64,000 nt of DNA from CAVYXF01 sp963772335 (lineage in GTDB: Bacteria; Pseudomonadota; Alphaproteobacteria; Rhizobiales; Rhodomicrobiaceae), in assembly GCA_963772335.1 (NCBI GenBank), contig CAVYXF010000003.1:558001-622000 (forward strand), in the 5' to 3' direction. The notes below the pieces were generated by a model that saw only the letters and a list, made by a program, of their open reading frames with translations, was not told the DNA's origin and made no database searches. Below are positions 34,226 to 44,092 of this stretch, piece after piece; position 1 is the first letter of the stretch; every line of letters begins with the position of its first letter. A program made the position numbers and the translations under genes.

Positions 34226-34855
34226 GTGATCGTCGGCGTTACTCAACAGAAGCTGCTGACGCAATTATTGGAATCGAAGGCCGGATTGACGGTCGACTCG
34301 TTGGCGGGCGCGATGGAGATTACCCGCAGCGCAGTAAAACAGCATCTGTCGGGACTGGAAAAGCTCGGCTTCGTGCAGCATGTCTCGGCGAAGAGCGGGG
34401 GCCGACCGCGTTTCGTATATACGCTAACGGACAGCGGCATCGATCTTTTCCCGAAACGCTACTCGTGGTTCTCGCGCATCATGTTGGAGAATTTGCGAAA
34501 GAAGATCGGCACGGCGGAATTCGGCGATTACATGTACGAGGTCGGGGTCGATATGTCGGCAGCGGCAATCCCCCGGCTGGTCGGCAAGACGCGCATAGAA
34601 CGCGTTGTCGAGATCGTCAGGATCATGAACGAAGCCGGCTTTGCCGCGCGCGTCATCGCGCCGGCTGAGGGCGACAAGCTGCCTCGTGTCGAATGCAAGA
34701 ACTGTGTGTTCCACGATCTCTCGAAGGACTATTCCGAAGTCTGCCGGTTCGACCTCGGATTTCTGTCTGGTCTGATGGGCGCGCCGATCGAACATCTGGA
34801 GTGCATGCAGCGCGGTGGTCAGGCCTGCCGATTCAGGTTCCTGCCGACGGCTTGA
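34226..34855 (+). CDS. Helix-turn-helix regulator with a SufR-like cysteine-rich C-terminus
   Basis: 209 residues from a GTG. The N-terminal winged helix reads VDSLAGAMEITRSAVKQHLSGLEKLGFVQHVSAKSGGRPRFVYTLTD, as in SufR/DeoR-like repressors. The C-terminal domain contains VECKNCVFHD, SEVCRFDLGFLSG, IEHLECMQRGGQACRF. The Cys set (Cys-X2-Cys, then three more) resembles the iron-sulphur ligands of SufR or a V4R-type ligand domain. It probably senses redox state or a cofactor. Its 3' end overlaps that of the convergent acyl-CoA dehydrogenase gene by 37 bp. Confidence 0.8.
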   Translation: MIVGVTQQKLLTQLLESKAGLTVDSLAGAMEITRSAVKQHLSGLEKLGFVQHVSAKSGGRPRFVYTLTDSGIDLFPKRYSWFSRIMLENLRKKIGTAEFGDYMYEVGVDMSAAAIPRLVGKTRIERVVEIVRIMNEAGFAARVIAPAEGDKLPRVECKNCVFHDLSKDYSEVCRFDLGFLSGLMGAPIEHLECMQRGGQACRFRFLPTA

Positions 34856-36159
34856 TTTTCCGGCGGCGGCGCCTTTTTCCCGAAAGGTGTCGCCAGCGAG
34901 CCGGCGATCGCACGCGGATCGAAGCCCGGCTCGGCCATGACCGCGCAGATTTTCCGCATTTGCATGCCCATATTGCCTGCGTCGTAAAGCGGGAACACCG
35001 ATGCCTCCCTCAAATAGCGTTCGAGTGGATGATTTTTGTCGAGCGCATTAACACCGACCACTTTCATCGCCTGGAAGACGGCGGCAAACAGCATCTCGCT
35101 GCAGAAGACCTTGGCCATTGGACCGATCGCGTGGCCGTCGGCATTGTGAAGATCGTGATAGTGGGCCGCCTTCCAGGCAAACGCCCGTCCGGCTTCGACC
35201 TTCATTGCAATTTCCGCAAGTGCGTAGGCGACCACCTGGTGATGAATGATGGGCTTGTCGCCGCCGCCGGTATAGGTCTTGGCCCAGGACAGGGCATATT
35301 CGTAGGCTGATCGTGTTACGCCAACGGCTGCAATGGCCGCGACTGGCCCGGACCAGGTAAAGGCCTTGTTGATCACGAGATCGCCATGACCGATCGCAAA
35401 CGCATTCTCCTCCGGGACGTGGCAATCCGAGTACAGGACGGAGTTGTTCTGACAGATGCGATGGCCGAGCTTCGCGATCGGGCGCTCATAAGAAATGCCG
35501 GCCGTTCCGCGGGGTACGATGATTGCGCTGAGACCGCGCGATCCTCCGGCTTCCGGGTCGGTTCGCACAATGCAGACGTTGACGTTTGCGCCCTGCAGGT
35601 CCCATCCACCGGCATTGGCCGGCCAATATTTACGGCCGTTTAGGATGTATTCGCCATTCTTCTTGTCGTGGACCGCTGTCAGGCCGATTCCGGCCGGATG
35701 TGGCGCCGGACTATCGAAACTGGCGGTCCCCCCAGGCGTGCCTGCAGGCTCGCTCACCGCCCAGCCGGCCAGATATTCCCCGCGGGGATCGTTGGTGGCC
35801 GAAATAAGCCATTTCTGCTTCTGGTCTTCGGACGCGAACCACACCAGCGGCATCAAGGCCAGGCCATTGACCAGAAGTATGGTGGCAAAGCCGGGATCGA
35901 CGGCACACAGCTCCTCCACGACGATCTGGAGATCGACGTTGGAAATCCCGCCGCCGCCATACTTCTTGGGAATGAAGCCAGTGGCGAAGCCGAGCTTATA
36001 GCTTTCGACATACGCCCCTTTGACCGTTTGGAAAGCACTTTGAGGATCTGGGTCTTCATCTGCTTGGCGGACAAGCGGAGCAAGGATGTCGTTGGCGAAT
36101 TCGCGGGCAATCCGCTGCAGACGTCTTTGATATGATGTCAGGGTAAAATCGATCGCCAT
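34819..36159 (-). CDS. Acyl-CoA dehydrogenase family flavoenzyme
   Basis: 446 residues. ATG 36159 has GGGGG upstream. Features of the fold: QRRLQRIAREFANDILAPLV (alpha domain), EELCAVDPGFATILLVNGLAL, LAGWAVSEPAGTPGG (FAD-binding WxxS/T region), YILNGRKYWPANAGG, GLSAIIVPRGTAGIS and the C-terminal RYLREASVFPLYDAGNMGMQ. The last segment fits the FAD/NAD-like tail with a changed tip (usually YxGTxxI), so dehydrogenation of an acyl-CoA or of a non-CoA substrate both remain possible. A divergent alpha/beta hydrolase gene follows, across a region carrying copy B of the recurrent element. Confidence 0.85.
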   Translation of the reverse strand: MAIDFTLTSYQRRLQRIAREFANDILAPLVRQADEDPDPQSAFQTVKGAYVESYKLGFATGFIPKKYGGGGISNVDLQIVVEELCAVDPGFATILLVNGLALMPLVWFASEDQKQKWLISATNDPRGEYLAGWAVSEPAGTPGGTASFDSPAPHPAGIGLTAVHDKKNGEYILNGRKYWPANAGGWDLQGANVNVCIVRTDPEAGGSRGLSAIIVPRGTAGISYERPIAKLGHRICQNNSVLYSDCHVPEENAFAIGHGDLVINKAFTWSGPVAAIAAVGVTRSAYEYALSWAKTYTGGGDKPIIHHQVVAYALAEIAMKVEAGRAFAWKAAHYHDLHNADGHAIGPMAKVFCSEMLFAAVFQAMKVVGVNALDKNHPLERYLREASVFPLYDAGNMGMQMRKICAVMAEPGFDPRAIAGSLATPFGKKAPPPENQAVGRNLNRQA

Positions 36160-36324
36160 CCGTGCCCCCGTCATATGTCAACGTAAGCCGATCTTACACA
36201 CCCGAACTCTAATCGTAACAAGCCGTCCTTCTATGCATTCACAGTCCGCAACGTTCGGGCATTGCTGCGCTTTCGCATGAACAAAGCCTCGTTAGTTCCT
36301 CAAACCGCGTCCGATCCCCTGCAC

Positions 36325-36340
36325 GATTCACAACGATTAA
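36325..36340 (+). promoter_or_regulatory. Recurrent operator-like element, copy B
   Basis: Core GATTCACAACGATTAA, identical to copies A and C except at the Arg/Gly-type R position of the core. No TTCACC half-site lies 10 bp upstream here. It points toward the alpha/beta hydrolase gene starting 110 bp downstream. Confidence 0.7.
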
Positions 36341-36450
36341 TTCGCGACCAGCACACGCTCACCTTATCGTGAAACCGCATTCTGACGAGGGGACGGATGC
36401 GCATAGCCCATAGGCGAACTCGCCGTCGGGCCACGATGCAAAGGCAAGAA

Positions 36451-37419
36451 ATGAGCAATGCAAAACGCGCTGGTACGCCGCCAGCACTCGAGTTGACAAC
36501 GCAGCAATTCGTGGATTTGCTGAAGGGGGCGGCTCCGATCCATATACTTACACCTACGCAGGCACGCGCGGTGCTTACGCAGACGCAATCCCTGCCGGTT
36601 GGCAAGCCATCCGCAAAGATCGATACTACGACGTTCGCCACCGGCCCGACCGGTTTGGTGCCCGTCCGGATCATCCGGCCGCCGAACGGGAAACGGGCGC
36701 TCCCGGTCGTGATGTACTTTCATGGCGGCGGCTGGATGCTCGGCGATGCTGACATCTATGATCGCCTGCTGCGCGAGATCGCGGCGGGGATACCTGCGGT
36801 AGTCGTTTTCGTGGAGTACGATCGCGCCCCGGAGGCTCAATACCCGATCGCCATCGAACAGGCCTACGCCGCCCTGGAATATGTGGTGGACCGCGGTAAT
36901 CAGCTTAATGTGGATGCGACGCGGCTGGCGATAATCGGTGATGGTGCCGGAGGCAACATGGCGGCGGCCGTCACCCTGATGGCGAAGGAGCGGAGGGGGC
37001 CAAAAATCGACCTTCAGGTGCTGTTCTATCCAGTCATGGATGCTGACTTCGACACCGACTCCTACAAACAATTCGCCGACGGCCCGTGGCTTACCAAGGC
37101 CGCCATGCAGTGGTACTGGGATGCTTATCTTCCTGATCTGGCACTGCGCCGCGAGATCACGGCCGCCCCTCTCCAAGCCACGATCGATCAGCTTCGCGAC
37201 CTTCCCGAAGCGGTGGTGATCGTCGATGAAAATGACGTCCTGCGCGATGAAGGCGAGGCCTATGCCCGCAAACTTTCCGACGCCGGCGTGCGCGTAACGT
37301 CGGTGCGCTACAGTGGCACAATCCACGATTTCGTGCTGCTCAACGCTCTCGCCGACACGCCTGCAGCACGGGGTGCGATCACCCAGGCAGTGTGCGCACT
37401 CAGGAGCGCGCTTGAATGA
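36451..37419 (+). CDS. HSL-family alpha/beta hydrolase lacking the nucleophile serine
   Basis: 322 residues from ATG 36451 (AAGGCAAG upstream); ATG 36397 or 36436 would lengthen it. It has the hormone-sensitive-lipase oxyanion motif YFHGGGWMLGD, the acid in VIVDENDVLRDEG and the His in SGTIHDF. The nucleophile elbow reads IIGDGAGGNMAAA where the family has GDSAGG, so the catalytic Ser is Gly (GGT instead of AGT, a one-base change). The protein is probably inactive as an esterase or has been repurposed. It lies 102 bp before the molybdenum hydroxylase gene. Confidence 0.88.
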   Translation: MSNAKRAGTPPALELTTQQFVDLLKGAAPIHILTPTQARAVLTQTQSLPVGKPSAKIDTTTFATGPTGLVPVRIIRPPNGKRALPVVMYFHGGGWMLGDADIYDRLLREIAAGIPAVVVFVEYDRAPEAQYPIAIEQAYAALEYVVDRGNQLNVDATRLAIIGDGAGGNMAAAVTLMAKERRGPKIDLQVLFYPVMDADFDTDSYKQFADGPWLTKAAMQWYWDAYLPDLALRREITAAPLQATIDQLRDLPEAVVIVDENDVLRDEGEAYARKLSDAGVRVTSVRYSGTIHDFVLLNALADTPAARGAITQAVCALRSALE

Positions 37420-37521
37420 TCTTGTCGACGGTCCGTCGGCGTGGCGCTATGAGTCTGGTTTCCAAAGCATCGGATATTCTCCCGACCAGGCGCCCCGCGA
37501 ACGTACCAGCCGACAGGTCGC

Positions 37522-39741
37522 ATGACCAAACGCATAGCCGATCTCACCATGGATGGCGCCATCGAGCGGGACCTGCTCGATGGCGGAAGACAGGGCTTGA
37601 TCGGGAAGCGCCTCAGCCGGATCGACGGCGTGGCAAAAGTTACAGGCACGGCGTCCTATAGCTCTGACGTGCCCGCTGATAATGCGGCCTATGGCGTGGT
37701 CCTGATGGCCGAAATCGGTCGTGGCAGTGTTGCAGGTATCAATGCCGATGCCGCCCGCTCCGCGCCAGGGGTAATCGCTGTCATCCTCGATGACCCGCTC
37801 TTGCCTTCGGACGCTGAAAGTTTCGGCGCGCTACCGCGGGCCTTGCCGAAAATCGAGAATTACGGTCAGGCCCTTGGCGTCCTCGTCGCGGAGAGCTTTG
37901 AGGCAGCGCGATCGGCAATGAGCCTTGTCCGCGTCTCCTATGTCTCCGAGGCGGGCCGCTTCGATATGACCGGACATCTCGGCGCGGCTGAGCGCGAACC
38001 GCCAACACGGCTGCGGCCGGACCAGCATCTGGGCGATCTGGACGAAGCGCTTGCGGCGTCAGACGTCATTCTTGATGCGACCTATACGACGCCACACCAC
38101 TTTCCGGCCGCGCTCGAACCTAACGCGACCACCGCGCGTTGGCAGGGCGGCAAAGTCGAGATCCGCTCAAGCCTGCAAGCGCTCAAGCGGTCGCATGCCG
38201 TCGCTGCCGCGTCGCTAGAGCTTCCTCCGTCCGCCGTGCGCATACTGAGCCCTTTCGTCGGTGGCGGTTTCGGCGGCAAGACGGCTGTTGGCCCCGAGCT
38301 GATCCTGGCGGCCATTGCCGCGCGCGAGATCGGCCGGCCGGTGAAGATTGCTTTGACGCGGCGGCAGATGGCGCATCTGGTGCATCGCCGCTCCGATACG
38401 CGCCAGCGCATCCGTATCGGCTGCACGCGGGAGGGAAGCATTCTGGCGATCGGCCACGAAAGCGTCGTTTCGCAGAAGGAAGGGCGCGATTTCATCGAGC
38501 CGGTCTCGACCGGGTCGCACGCGCTTTATGCCGGCGCGGCGCGGCGTTTCACACAGAGCGTCGTGCGTCTCGATTTGCCGCTGGCGGGCGCAGTGCGCGC
38601 ACCGGGTGAAGCGGTCGGAATGCTGGCACTGGAAGTGGCGATGGACGAGATGGCCGAGAGGCTGGGCCTCGACCCGATCGCCTTCCGCAAGGCGAACGAG
38701 CCCGCGCGGGACCCGCTGCGCGGCATGCCTTTTTCCACCCGGCGGCTCATCGATTGCTATGACGAGGGAGCGCGCCGCTTCGGTTGGCACCGCCGCAATT
38801 CGATGCCCGGCGGAAGGCGCGAGGGCGAGTGGCTCATCGGCATGGGGATGGCCGCCGCCACGCGCAACAATCAGCTGGCCCAATCGCAGGCGCGCGTGCG
38901 ACTAACGGCGAATGCCCACGCCATCGTCGAGACCGACATGACCGATCTCGGCACCGGCACCTACACGATACTGGCGCAAATCGCCGGCGAAATGTTGGGC
39001 TTGCCGCTCACCTGCATCGAGGTGCGCCTCGGCGACACGGACCTGCCGCATGGACCAGGATCAGTCGGCTCGTTTGGCGCAGCCGGCAGCGGTTCATCGG
39101 TTGCCCTCGCGTGCCACGAAATCATCGCCCAGCTTGCCCGAATGATGGACGCCGCGCCCGATGAGCTGACGCTGCAGGACGCAGTAGCGACGGCGCGCAA
39201 CCGCCGCCTGCCCCTTGCCGAGCTGCTCGGCGGGAGGTCTATCGAAGCGCTCGGCACAATCCGTCCCGGCAAGAATACCTCCGCCGTCCGCCAGGCCTCT
39301 TACGGAGCACAATTCGCCGAAGCCGCCGTCAATGCAATGACAGGTGAAACACGGGTGCGCCGCATGCTCGGGGTCTTCGATTGCGGCCGCGTTCTCAATG
39401 CTCAAACAGCGCGCAGCCAGGCGATCGGCGGCATGATCTGGGGAATTGGCTATGCACTGCAAGAGGAGGCCGTGATCGACCGCCGCACCGGCGCATTCGT
39501 GACGCGCGACCTTGCGGAGTATCACCTGCCGACCAATGCCGACGCTCCGCAGGTCGAAGCCTATTTCATCGAGGAGCCCGACAAATACGCCAACCCGATC
39601 GGGGTGAAGGGTGTCGGCGAATTGGGGATCAGCGGAAGCGGAGCCGCCATCCTCAACGCAATCTATAATGCGTGCGGTGTCCGGGTGCGGGATTGCCCCG
39701 CAACGATCGACAAAGTTCTGCCCGGCCTGCCTGCCATCTGA
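37522..39741 (+). CDS. Xanthine-oxidase-family molybdopterin subunit (PaoC/YagR-like)
   Basis: 739 residues. The molybdopterin cytosine dinucleotide-binding subunit of an aldehyde oxidoreductase: IGKRLSRIDGVAKVTGTASYSSDV at the start, SPFVGGGFGGKTAVG, GAVRAPGEAVGMLALE, TDLGTGTYTILAQIAGEMLG, GSFGAAGSGSS, and the catalytic Glu in VKGVGELGISGSG. In Escherichia coli the order is 2Fe-2S, FAD, Mo subunit (paoABC); here neither of the small subunits nor the PaoD maturation factor is adjacent. It may use a partner elsewhere or be a remnant. The start at 37522 follows CCGACAGG and is in a different frame from the preceding hydrolase. Confidence 0.9.
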   Translation: MTKRIADLTMDGAIERDLLDGGRQGLIGKRLSRIDGVAKVTGTASYSSDVPADNAAYGVVLMAEIGRGSVAGINADAARSAPGVIAVILDDPLLPSDAESFGALPRALPKIENYGQALGVLVAESFEAARSAMSLVRVSYVSEAGRFDMTGHLGAAEREPPTRLRPDQHLGDLDEALAASDVILDATYTTPHHFPAALEPNATTARWQGGKVEIRSSLQALKRSHAVAAASLELPPSAVRILSPFVGGGFGGKTAVGPELILAAIAAREIGRPVKIALTRRQMAHLVHRRSDTRQRIRIGCTREGSILAIGHESVVSQKEGRDFIEPVSTGSHALYAGAARRFTQSVVRLDLPLAGAVRAPGEAVGMLALEVAMDEMAERLGLDPIAFRKANEPARDPLRGMPFSTRRLIDCYDEGARRFGWHRRNSMPGGRREGEWLIGMGMAAATRNNQLAQSQARVRLTANAHAIVETDMTDLGTGTYTILAQIAGEMLGLPLTCIEVRLGDTDLPHGPGSVGSFGAAGSGSSVALACHEIIAQLARMMDAAPDELTLQDAVATARNRRLPLAELLGGRSIEALGTIRPGKNTSAVRQASYGAQFAEAAVNAMTGETRVRRMLGVFDCGRVLNAQTARSQAIGGMIWGIGYALQEEAVIDRRTGAFVTRDLAEYHLPTNADAPQVEAYFIEEPDKYANPIGVKGVGELGISGSGAAILNAIYNACGVRVRDCPATIDKVLPGLPAI

Positions 39742-39751
39742 GATCTCTTCG

Positions 39752-40426
39752 TCAGACGAACTGACAGTCCGTCCCGGCTGCCCGCCGGAGAGGCAGAGTG
39801 CGATCGCCGACCCTCGCGCGGCGCGGGAATGTCAAGATAGCGACCGTGCCACGTGAACTGAACGTTCGTTGCAGCCTCCCGCCAAGCCGCCTTGCCATCG
39901 CATCATTGATTTCGGAGCCACGCCCCGGCGTAAGTTTACGCGCGACCACACCATCATCGATGACGCCGCATTGCACTTGTTCATCGGTTATGCGGACTTC
40001 CACCCAGATAGAGCCAACCCGCTGATTGAATGCGTGTTTGGCAGCATTGGTGACGAGTTCGGATACGATCAGGCCGGCGTACCAGCATTGTTCGGCGCTC
40101 AGGGCGACGGCTTCCCCGGTCACAGAGAGCTTGATGCCACGCGAATGCAGCCGCGACCGATAAATGGCGTGGCAGATCCGCGAAATATGATCGGTAAGGT
40201 CGACGGGGTCTTTGGTGGCTGGAAGTTCCAGAGAGCGATGCGCAATCGCATGGTCGTGGAGACGATCAGCGGCATTCTGCAGTGTAGTCTTGGCGTGCGA
40301 GTCTGCCGCTTTTGCCGCCGCGAGCGCGAGCATATTTATGGCGGCGCTGTATTCGTTGAGAATGCGGTGCGTCATCTCTTTGAGGAGCAATGAAACGTCG
40401 GAGTGGTTACGGTCAAGAAGCTGCAT
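39752..40426 (-). CDS. Soluble HisKA_2/HWE-type histidine kinase
   Basis: 224 residues, ATG 40426 with GAGGA upstream. There is no transmembrane segment or sensor domain. The phosphoacceptor helix is LLLKEMTHRILNEYSAAINML (KEMTHR replaces KELHHR), followed by a HATPase: AGLIVSELVTNAAKHAF, GVIDDGV, and RGSEINDAMARRLGG. HWE/HisKA_2 kinases are abundant in Rhizobiales and often feed the PhyR/NepR/EcfG general stress pathway. Convergent with the molybdenum hydroxylase (10-bp gap). Copy C of the recurrent element lies 95 bp before its start. Confidence 0.85.
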   Translation of the reverse strand: MQLLDRNHSDVSLLLKEMTHRILNEYSAAINMLALAAAKAADSHAKTTLQNAADRLHDHAIAHRSLELPATKDPVDLTDHISRICHAIYRSRLHSRGIKLSVTGEAVALSAEQCWYAGLIVSELVTNAAKHAFNQRVGSIWVEVRITDEQVQCGVIDDGVVARKLTPGRGSEINDAMARRLGGRLQRTFSSRGTVAILTFPRRARVGDRTLPLRRAAGTDCQFV

Positions 40427-40931
40427 GGCTGTGTCCTCTCGTCCTAGTGTTACATCACGGGGCGCGTGCCAATACCGCGCTGACAAACACCATTATGGGT
40501 TGGGCAATCGCCTTCGGCTCCTTAATCGTTGTGAATCAGTGTGAGACCGCTTCTCGCCCAACTGTGCGAACGCGCGCCATTATTCACATCCCTTAACTTT
40601 GCCCGTCCTGCCGCACCGTTTATGTTTGTGGTTGTGAACCACATCGCTCTTTTCGGTCTTTCCTAGATGCCGTCAATAAGACGAACCGACGACGAGAGTC
40701 TGGTGAAGCTTCGCAAGCGCTGTTGGAAAAATCGTCAGTAGATCTCGAAGGAGATGATCATGAGCACATCCGTTCGTTCGATCCCACTTACTGCTGCACT
40801 TTGAGCAGCGTCTCCGCTGCGTCGGCGCGGGTCAATCACGTGCTGTTGCGTAACACTGCCTCCAATGGACACTTTCTTGTGCCCGCAACATGGCTTGAAC
40901 GGTTGGGCGTCTGCCCGAAAGAGAGCGCATC
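40427..40931. other. Regulatory/intergenic stretch with small open frames
   Basis: 505 bp. It holds recurrent element copy C (40522-40545), a perfect 15-bp palindrome GTGGTTGTGAACCAC (40628-40642) that may be another operator, and a 14-codon frame at 40760-40804 (MSTSVRSIPLTAAL) with a good AAGGAG site. The short frame stops early and its continuation in other frames is not convincing, so I do not call a gene. Confidence 0.5.
40522..40545 (-). promoter_or_regulatory. Recurrent operator-like element, copy C
   Basis: On the minus strand this reads CTCACA-N4-TTCACA with the core GATTCACAACGATTAA (40522-40537). It points toward the HWE kinase gene starting 95 bp away. Confidence 0.7.
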
Positions 40932-41348
40932 ATGCTAGCCCGAACGGCTTTTCTGCTGACTTTGGCCCTTGTATTGAGTTAGCCCTTGTCTGCCCGCACG
41001 CGGGAGTACATTCGCTGTAGAGTGAGCGCAGCGGATCGGCACTCGTACGTCGGGGGGATTGCTTCAGCCGCGGCAATTCAGGGCGCCGCGATCATCACGC
41101 CGCCGCGCGCCGATGACATTTCCGCCGGCAAAGGCCCCCAGGCCAACGCCCATATGCTTCGGCAAATCGCAATCTACGCGTCGATCGGAAACCGCGATGG
41201 CGTGGAGCTCCTGAGCCAGCAGCTTCGCCTGATCGGCGCTAGCAAGGACACCATCGATGAGGCCTTGACTTGGGCCCAGGTGCACGCTTCACGGCGACTG
41301 TGTTCGGCGGTGCAGTCAAGCATTACTGGCGCTGAAGCGACCCAGTAG
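40932..41348 (+). pseudogene. Small secreted protein interrupted by an amber codon in its signal peptide
   Basis: From ATG 40932 (AAAGAGAG upstream) the frame reads MLARTAFLLTLALVLS, then TAG at 40980-40982, then continues PLSARTREYIRC... for 121 codons in the same frame. With one change (CAG to TAG) it would be an ordinary secreted protein cut after PLSA. The mature part has no family I recognise; the C-terminal half (MLRQIAIYASIGNRDGVELLSQQLRLIGASKDTIDEAL) is helical. A TTG at 40986 or a GTG at 41022 could start a cytosolic version, so it may still be expressed. Confidence 0.6.
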
Positions 41349-41416
41349 CTGGGGGCTACACATCAAATTTCGCGCCGACCCGAAAGGCATCATCCAATCA
41401 GTTCTGCCTTACGGTG

Positions 41417-41500
41417 GCTAGAGCGCTGGACGCGGAGCCATGCTCTAGCTCTTTGTTGATGCATTGGATTTATCCGAAAAGTGCGTACACTTTTCGGTCC
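41417..41500. repeat. RIME-like palindromic intergenic repeat
   Basis: Perfect hairpin CCGAAAAGTG, loop CGTA, CACTTTTCGG (41474-41497), preceded by the inverted pair GCTAGAGC (41417-41424) and GCTCTAGC (41442-41449). This type of palindromic mosaic unit is common in intergenic DNA of Rhizobiales. Likely non-coding repeat. Confidence 0.7.
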
Positions 41501-41570
41501 GATGCACCAGAGGGAGCGCTTCTCCAGCATTGGATCGGCGGCTCCCTCAAGCCAGGGCGAGATGCCTTTG

Positions 41571-42782
<1,212 letters not shown>

Positions 42783-42876
42783 AGCCGCCGAGACCGGGGA
42801 CTTCGCGCCGAACGCTTTCGTCCGCATCGGTCGCGACGGGATCATCACGGTGATAATGCCCCAGATCGAAATGGGG
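42783..42876 (+). pseudogene. iorB: Inverted fragment of the iorB N-terminal region
   Basis: On the plus strand, opposite to the rest of iorB, the sequence reads GDFAPNAFVRIGRDGIITVI and MPQIEMG, the standard start of the mature IorB protein. It abuts the 3'-truncated iorA on the right and iorB on the left. About 94 bp have been flipped, and flanking parts (iorA end, iorB signal peptide, and roughly 200 codons of iorB) have been deleted. Confidence 0.8.
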
Positions 42877-43256
42877 CGTCATCAATATCGCTGTCGCTCG
42901 GGCTGGGATTGCCCCTCAACAGCGCCGAGGCCGACATGATCTGGCCGGACCGGCAATAGCCGCATTGCACGACCTCAAGGTCGAGCCAGGCCTTTTGGAT
43001 TTTTGCTCCGGCCGGCGTTGCTCCGATCGCCTCGATCGTGGTGATCTTGGAATCGCCGATGCTGTCGATCGAGGTGATGCAGGAGCGGATCGCCTGCCCA
43101 TCCACCTGCACCGTGCAGGCACCGCACTGCGCGATGCCGCAACCGAACTTCGTTCCGGTCATGCCCAGAATGTCGCGAAGCACCCAGAGCAGCGGCGTGT
43201 CGCCGTCCGCATCGATTCTGTGCGTCGTTCCGTTGATATCGAGGGAAATTAGCCAT
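42877..43256 (-). pseudogene. iorA: Isoquinoline 1-oxidoreductase small 2Fe-2S subunit, truncated
   Basis: The frame encodes ISLDINGTTHRIDADGDTPL, CGIAQCGACTVQVDGQAIRSC and VVQCGYCRSGQIMSASALL, the plant-type and second [2Fe-2S] domains of small hydroxylase subunits. It breaks off after SDSDIDDA, so the final CRCGTY cluster ligands are lost at the inversion breakpoint. At the 5' end the good AAGGAG site and ATG (43256) are one base out of frame with LISLDING (ATG-G-CTA-ATT), so a +1 insertion also damages the start. Non-functional. Confidence 0.82.
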
Positions 43257-43300
43257 GGACTGCTCCTTCGAGTGGTGAACACCCATCTCGAGGACACAAG

Positions 43301-44041
43301 CTATCTTGCGGATTTGGCTGCCTTTTCGATCAGTGCGGCGACCTCGCTCGGGTGCGACAAAAAGATGGCGTGGCTGCCGGGCAGCTCGATCGCTTCTGAT
43401 TTGGCCCGCTTGCTCATGAACCGCTCGAGCTCTGGATTGATCATGCGATCGTCTTTCGCGACGACGGCGTAGCTCGACTTGTCTTTCCAGGGTGCAACCG
43501 TTGCCTTGGCGTCGAAAATCTCCGCCGCAATCGGCACCTGCGAGATCGCCATGAAGCGCGCGAGCGGCTTTGGCAGATCCTGGGCGAAGTCGTCCGGGAA
43601 CAGCTTGGGGGCGACCGCGACAAAGCCGTCGCCAACCGGGCCGACGGCCGTGCTCGCCGGCGGCATCTTGGTTTGTAGGCCGCCGGCGGTCTCGCCGACA
43701 TCGGGTTGGAAGGCCGCGATATAGACGAGCGCCTTGGCGTTGGCGTGCGCGCCCGCCTCGGTGATGATCATGCCGCCATAGCTATGGCCGACCAGCACGC
43801 AAGGACCTGCCCTTTCGAGAGAGCGCTTGGCCGCGGCCACGTCTGCCGCGAAACTCGTCTCGGGCTCCTGCACGATATCAACCGAATAGCCGTGATCGAT
43901 GAGGATGTCGGCGACGGGTTTCCATCCCGAGCCATCGGCGAATGCGCCGTGGACCAGGACCACAGATTTGACCTCTGCCTGAGCGGGTGCAGTCATTGCG
44001 AGCAATACTCCTGTTACCAGACCAAGAACCGGGAACTTCAA
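43301..44041 (-). CDS. Exported alpha/beta hydrolase
   Basis: 246 residues from TTG 44041, which has GGAG 7 bases upstream and opens a signal peptide (FPVLGLVTGVLLAMTAPAQA). Serine-hydrolase elbow LVGHSYGGMI, oxyanion HGAFADGSGWKPV, acid near AKDDRMINPELE, and His in ELPGSHAIFLSHPSEVA. This is the small EstC/pyrethroid-esterase-like group (annotated simply as alpha/beta hydrolase). The gene order suggests a shared unit with the next upstream hydrolases. Substrate unknown. Confidence 0.85.
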   Translation of the reverse strand: MKFPVLGLVTGVLLAMTAPAQAEVKSVVLVHGAFADGSGWKPVADILIDHGYSVDIVQEPETSFAADVAAAKRSLERAGPCVLVGHSYGGMIITEAGAHANAKALVYIAAFQPDVGETAGGLQTKMPPASTAVGPVGDGFVAVAPKLFPDDFAQDLPKPLARFMAISQVPIAAEIFDAKATVAPWKDKSSYAVVAKDDRMINPELERFMSKRAKSEAIELPGSHAIFLSHPSEVAALIEKAAKSAR

Positions 44042-44092
44042 AGCTTCATCTCCTTTGAGCGTGACGAATTCCGCCGAGCGCAACCCGCGCGA

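Noticed and set aside
40723..40938. 71-codon frame between the HWE kinase and the amber-interrupted gene
   Set aside because: It has no recognised motif, and a better-placed ribosome site in another frame leads only to a 14-codon peptide.
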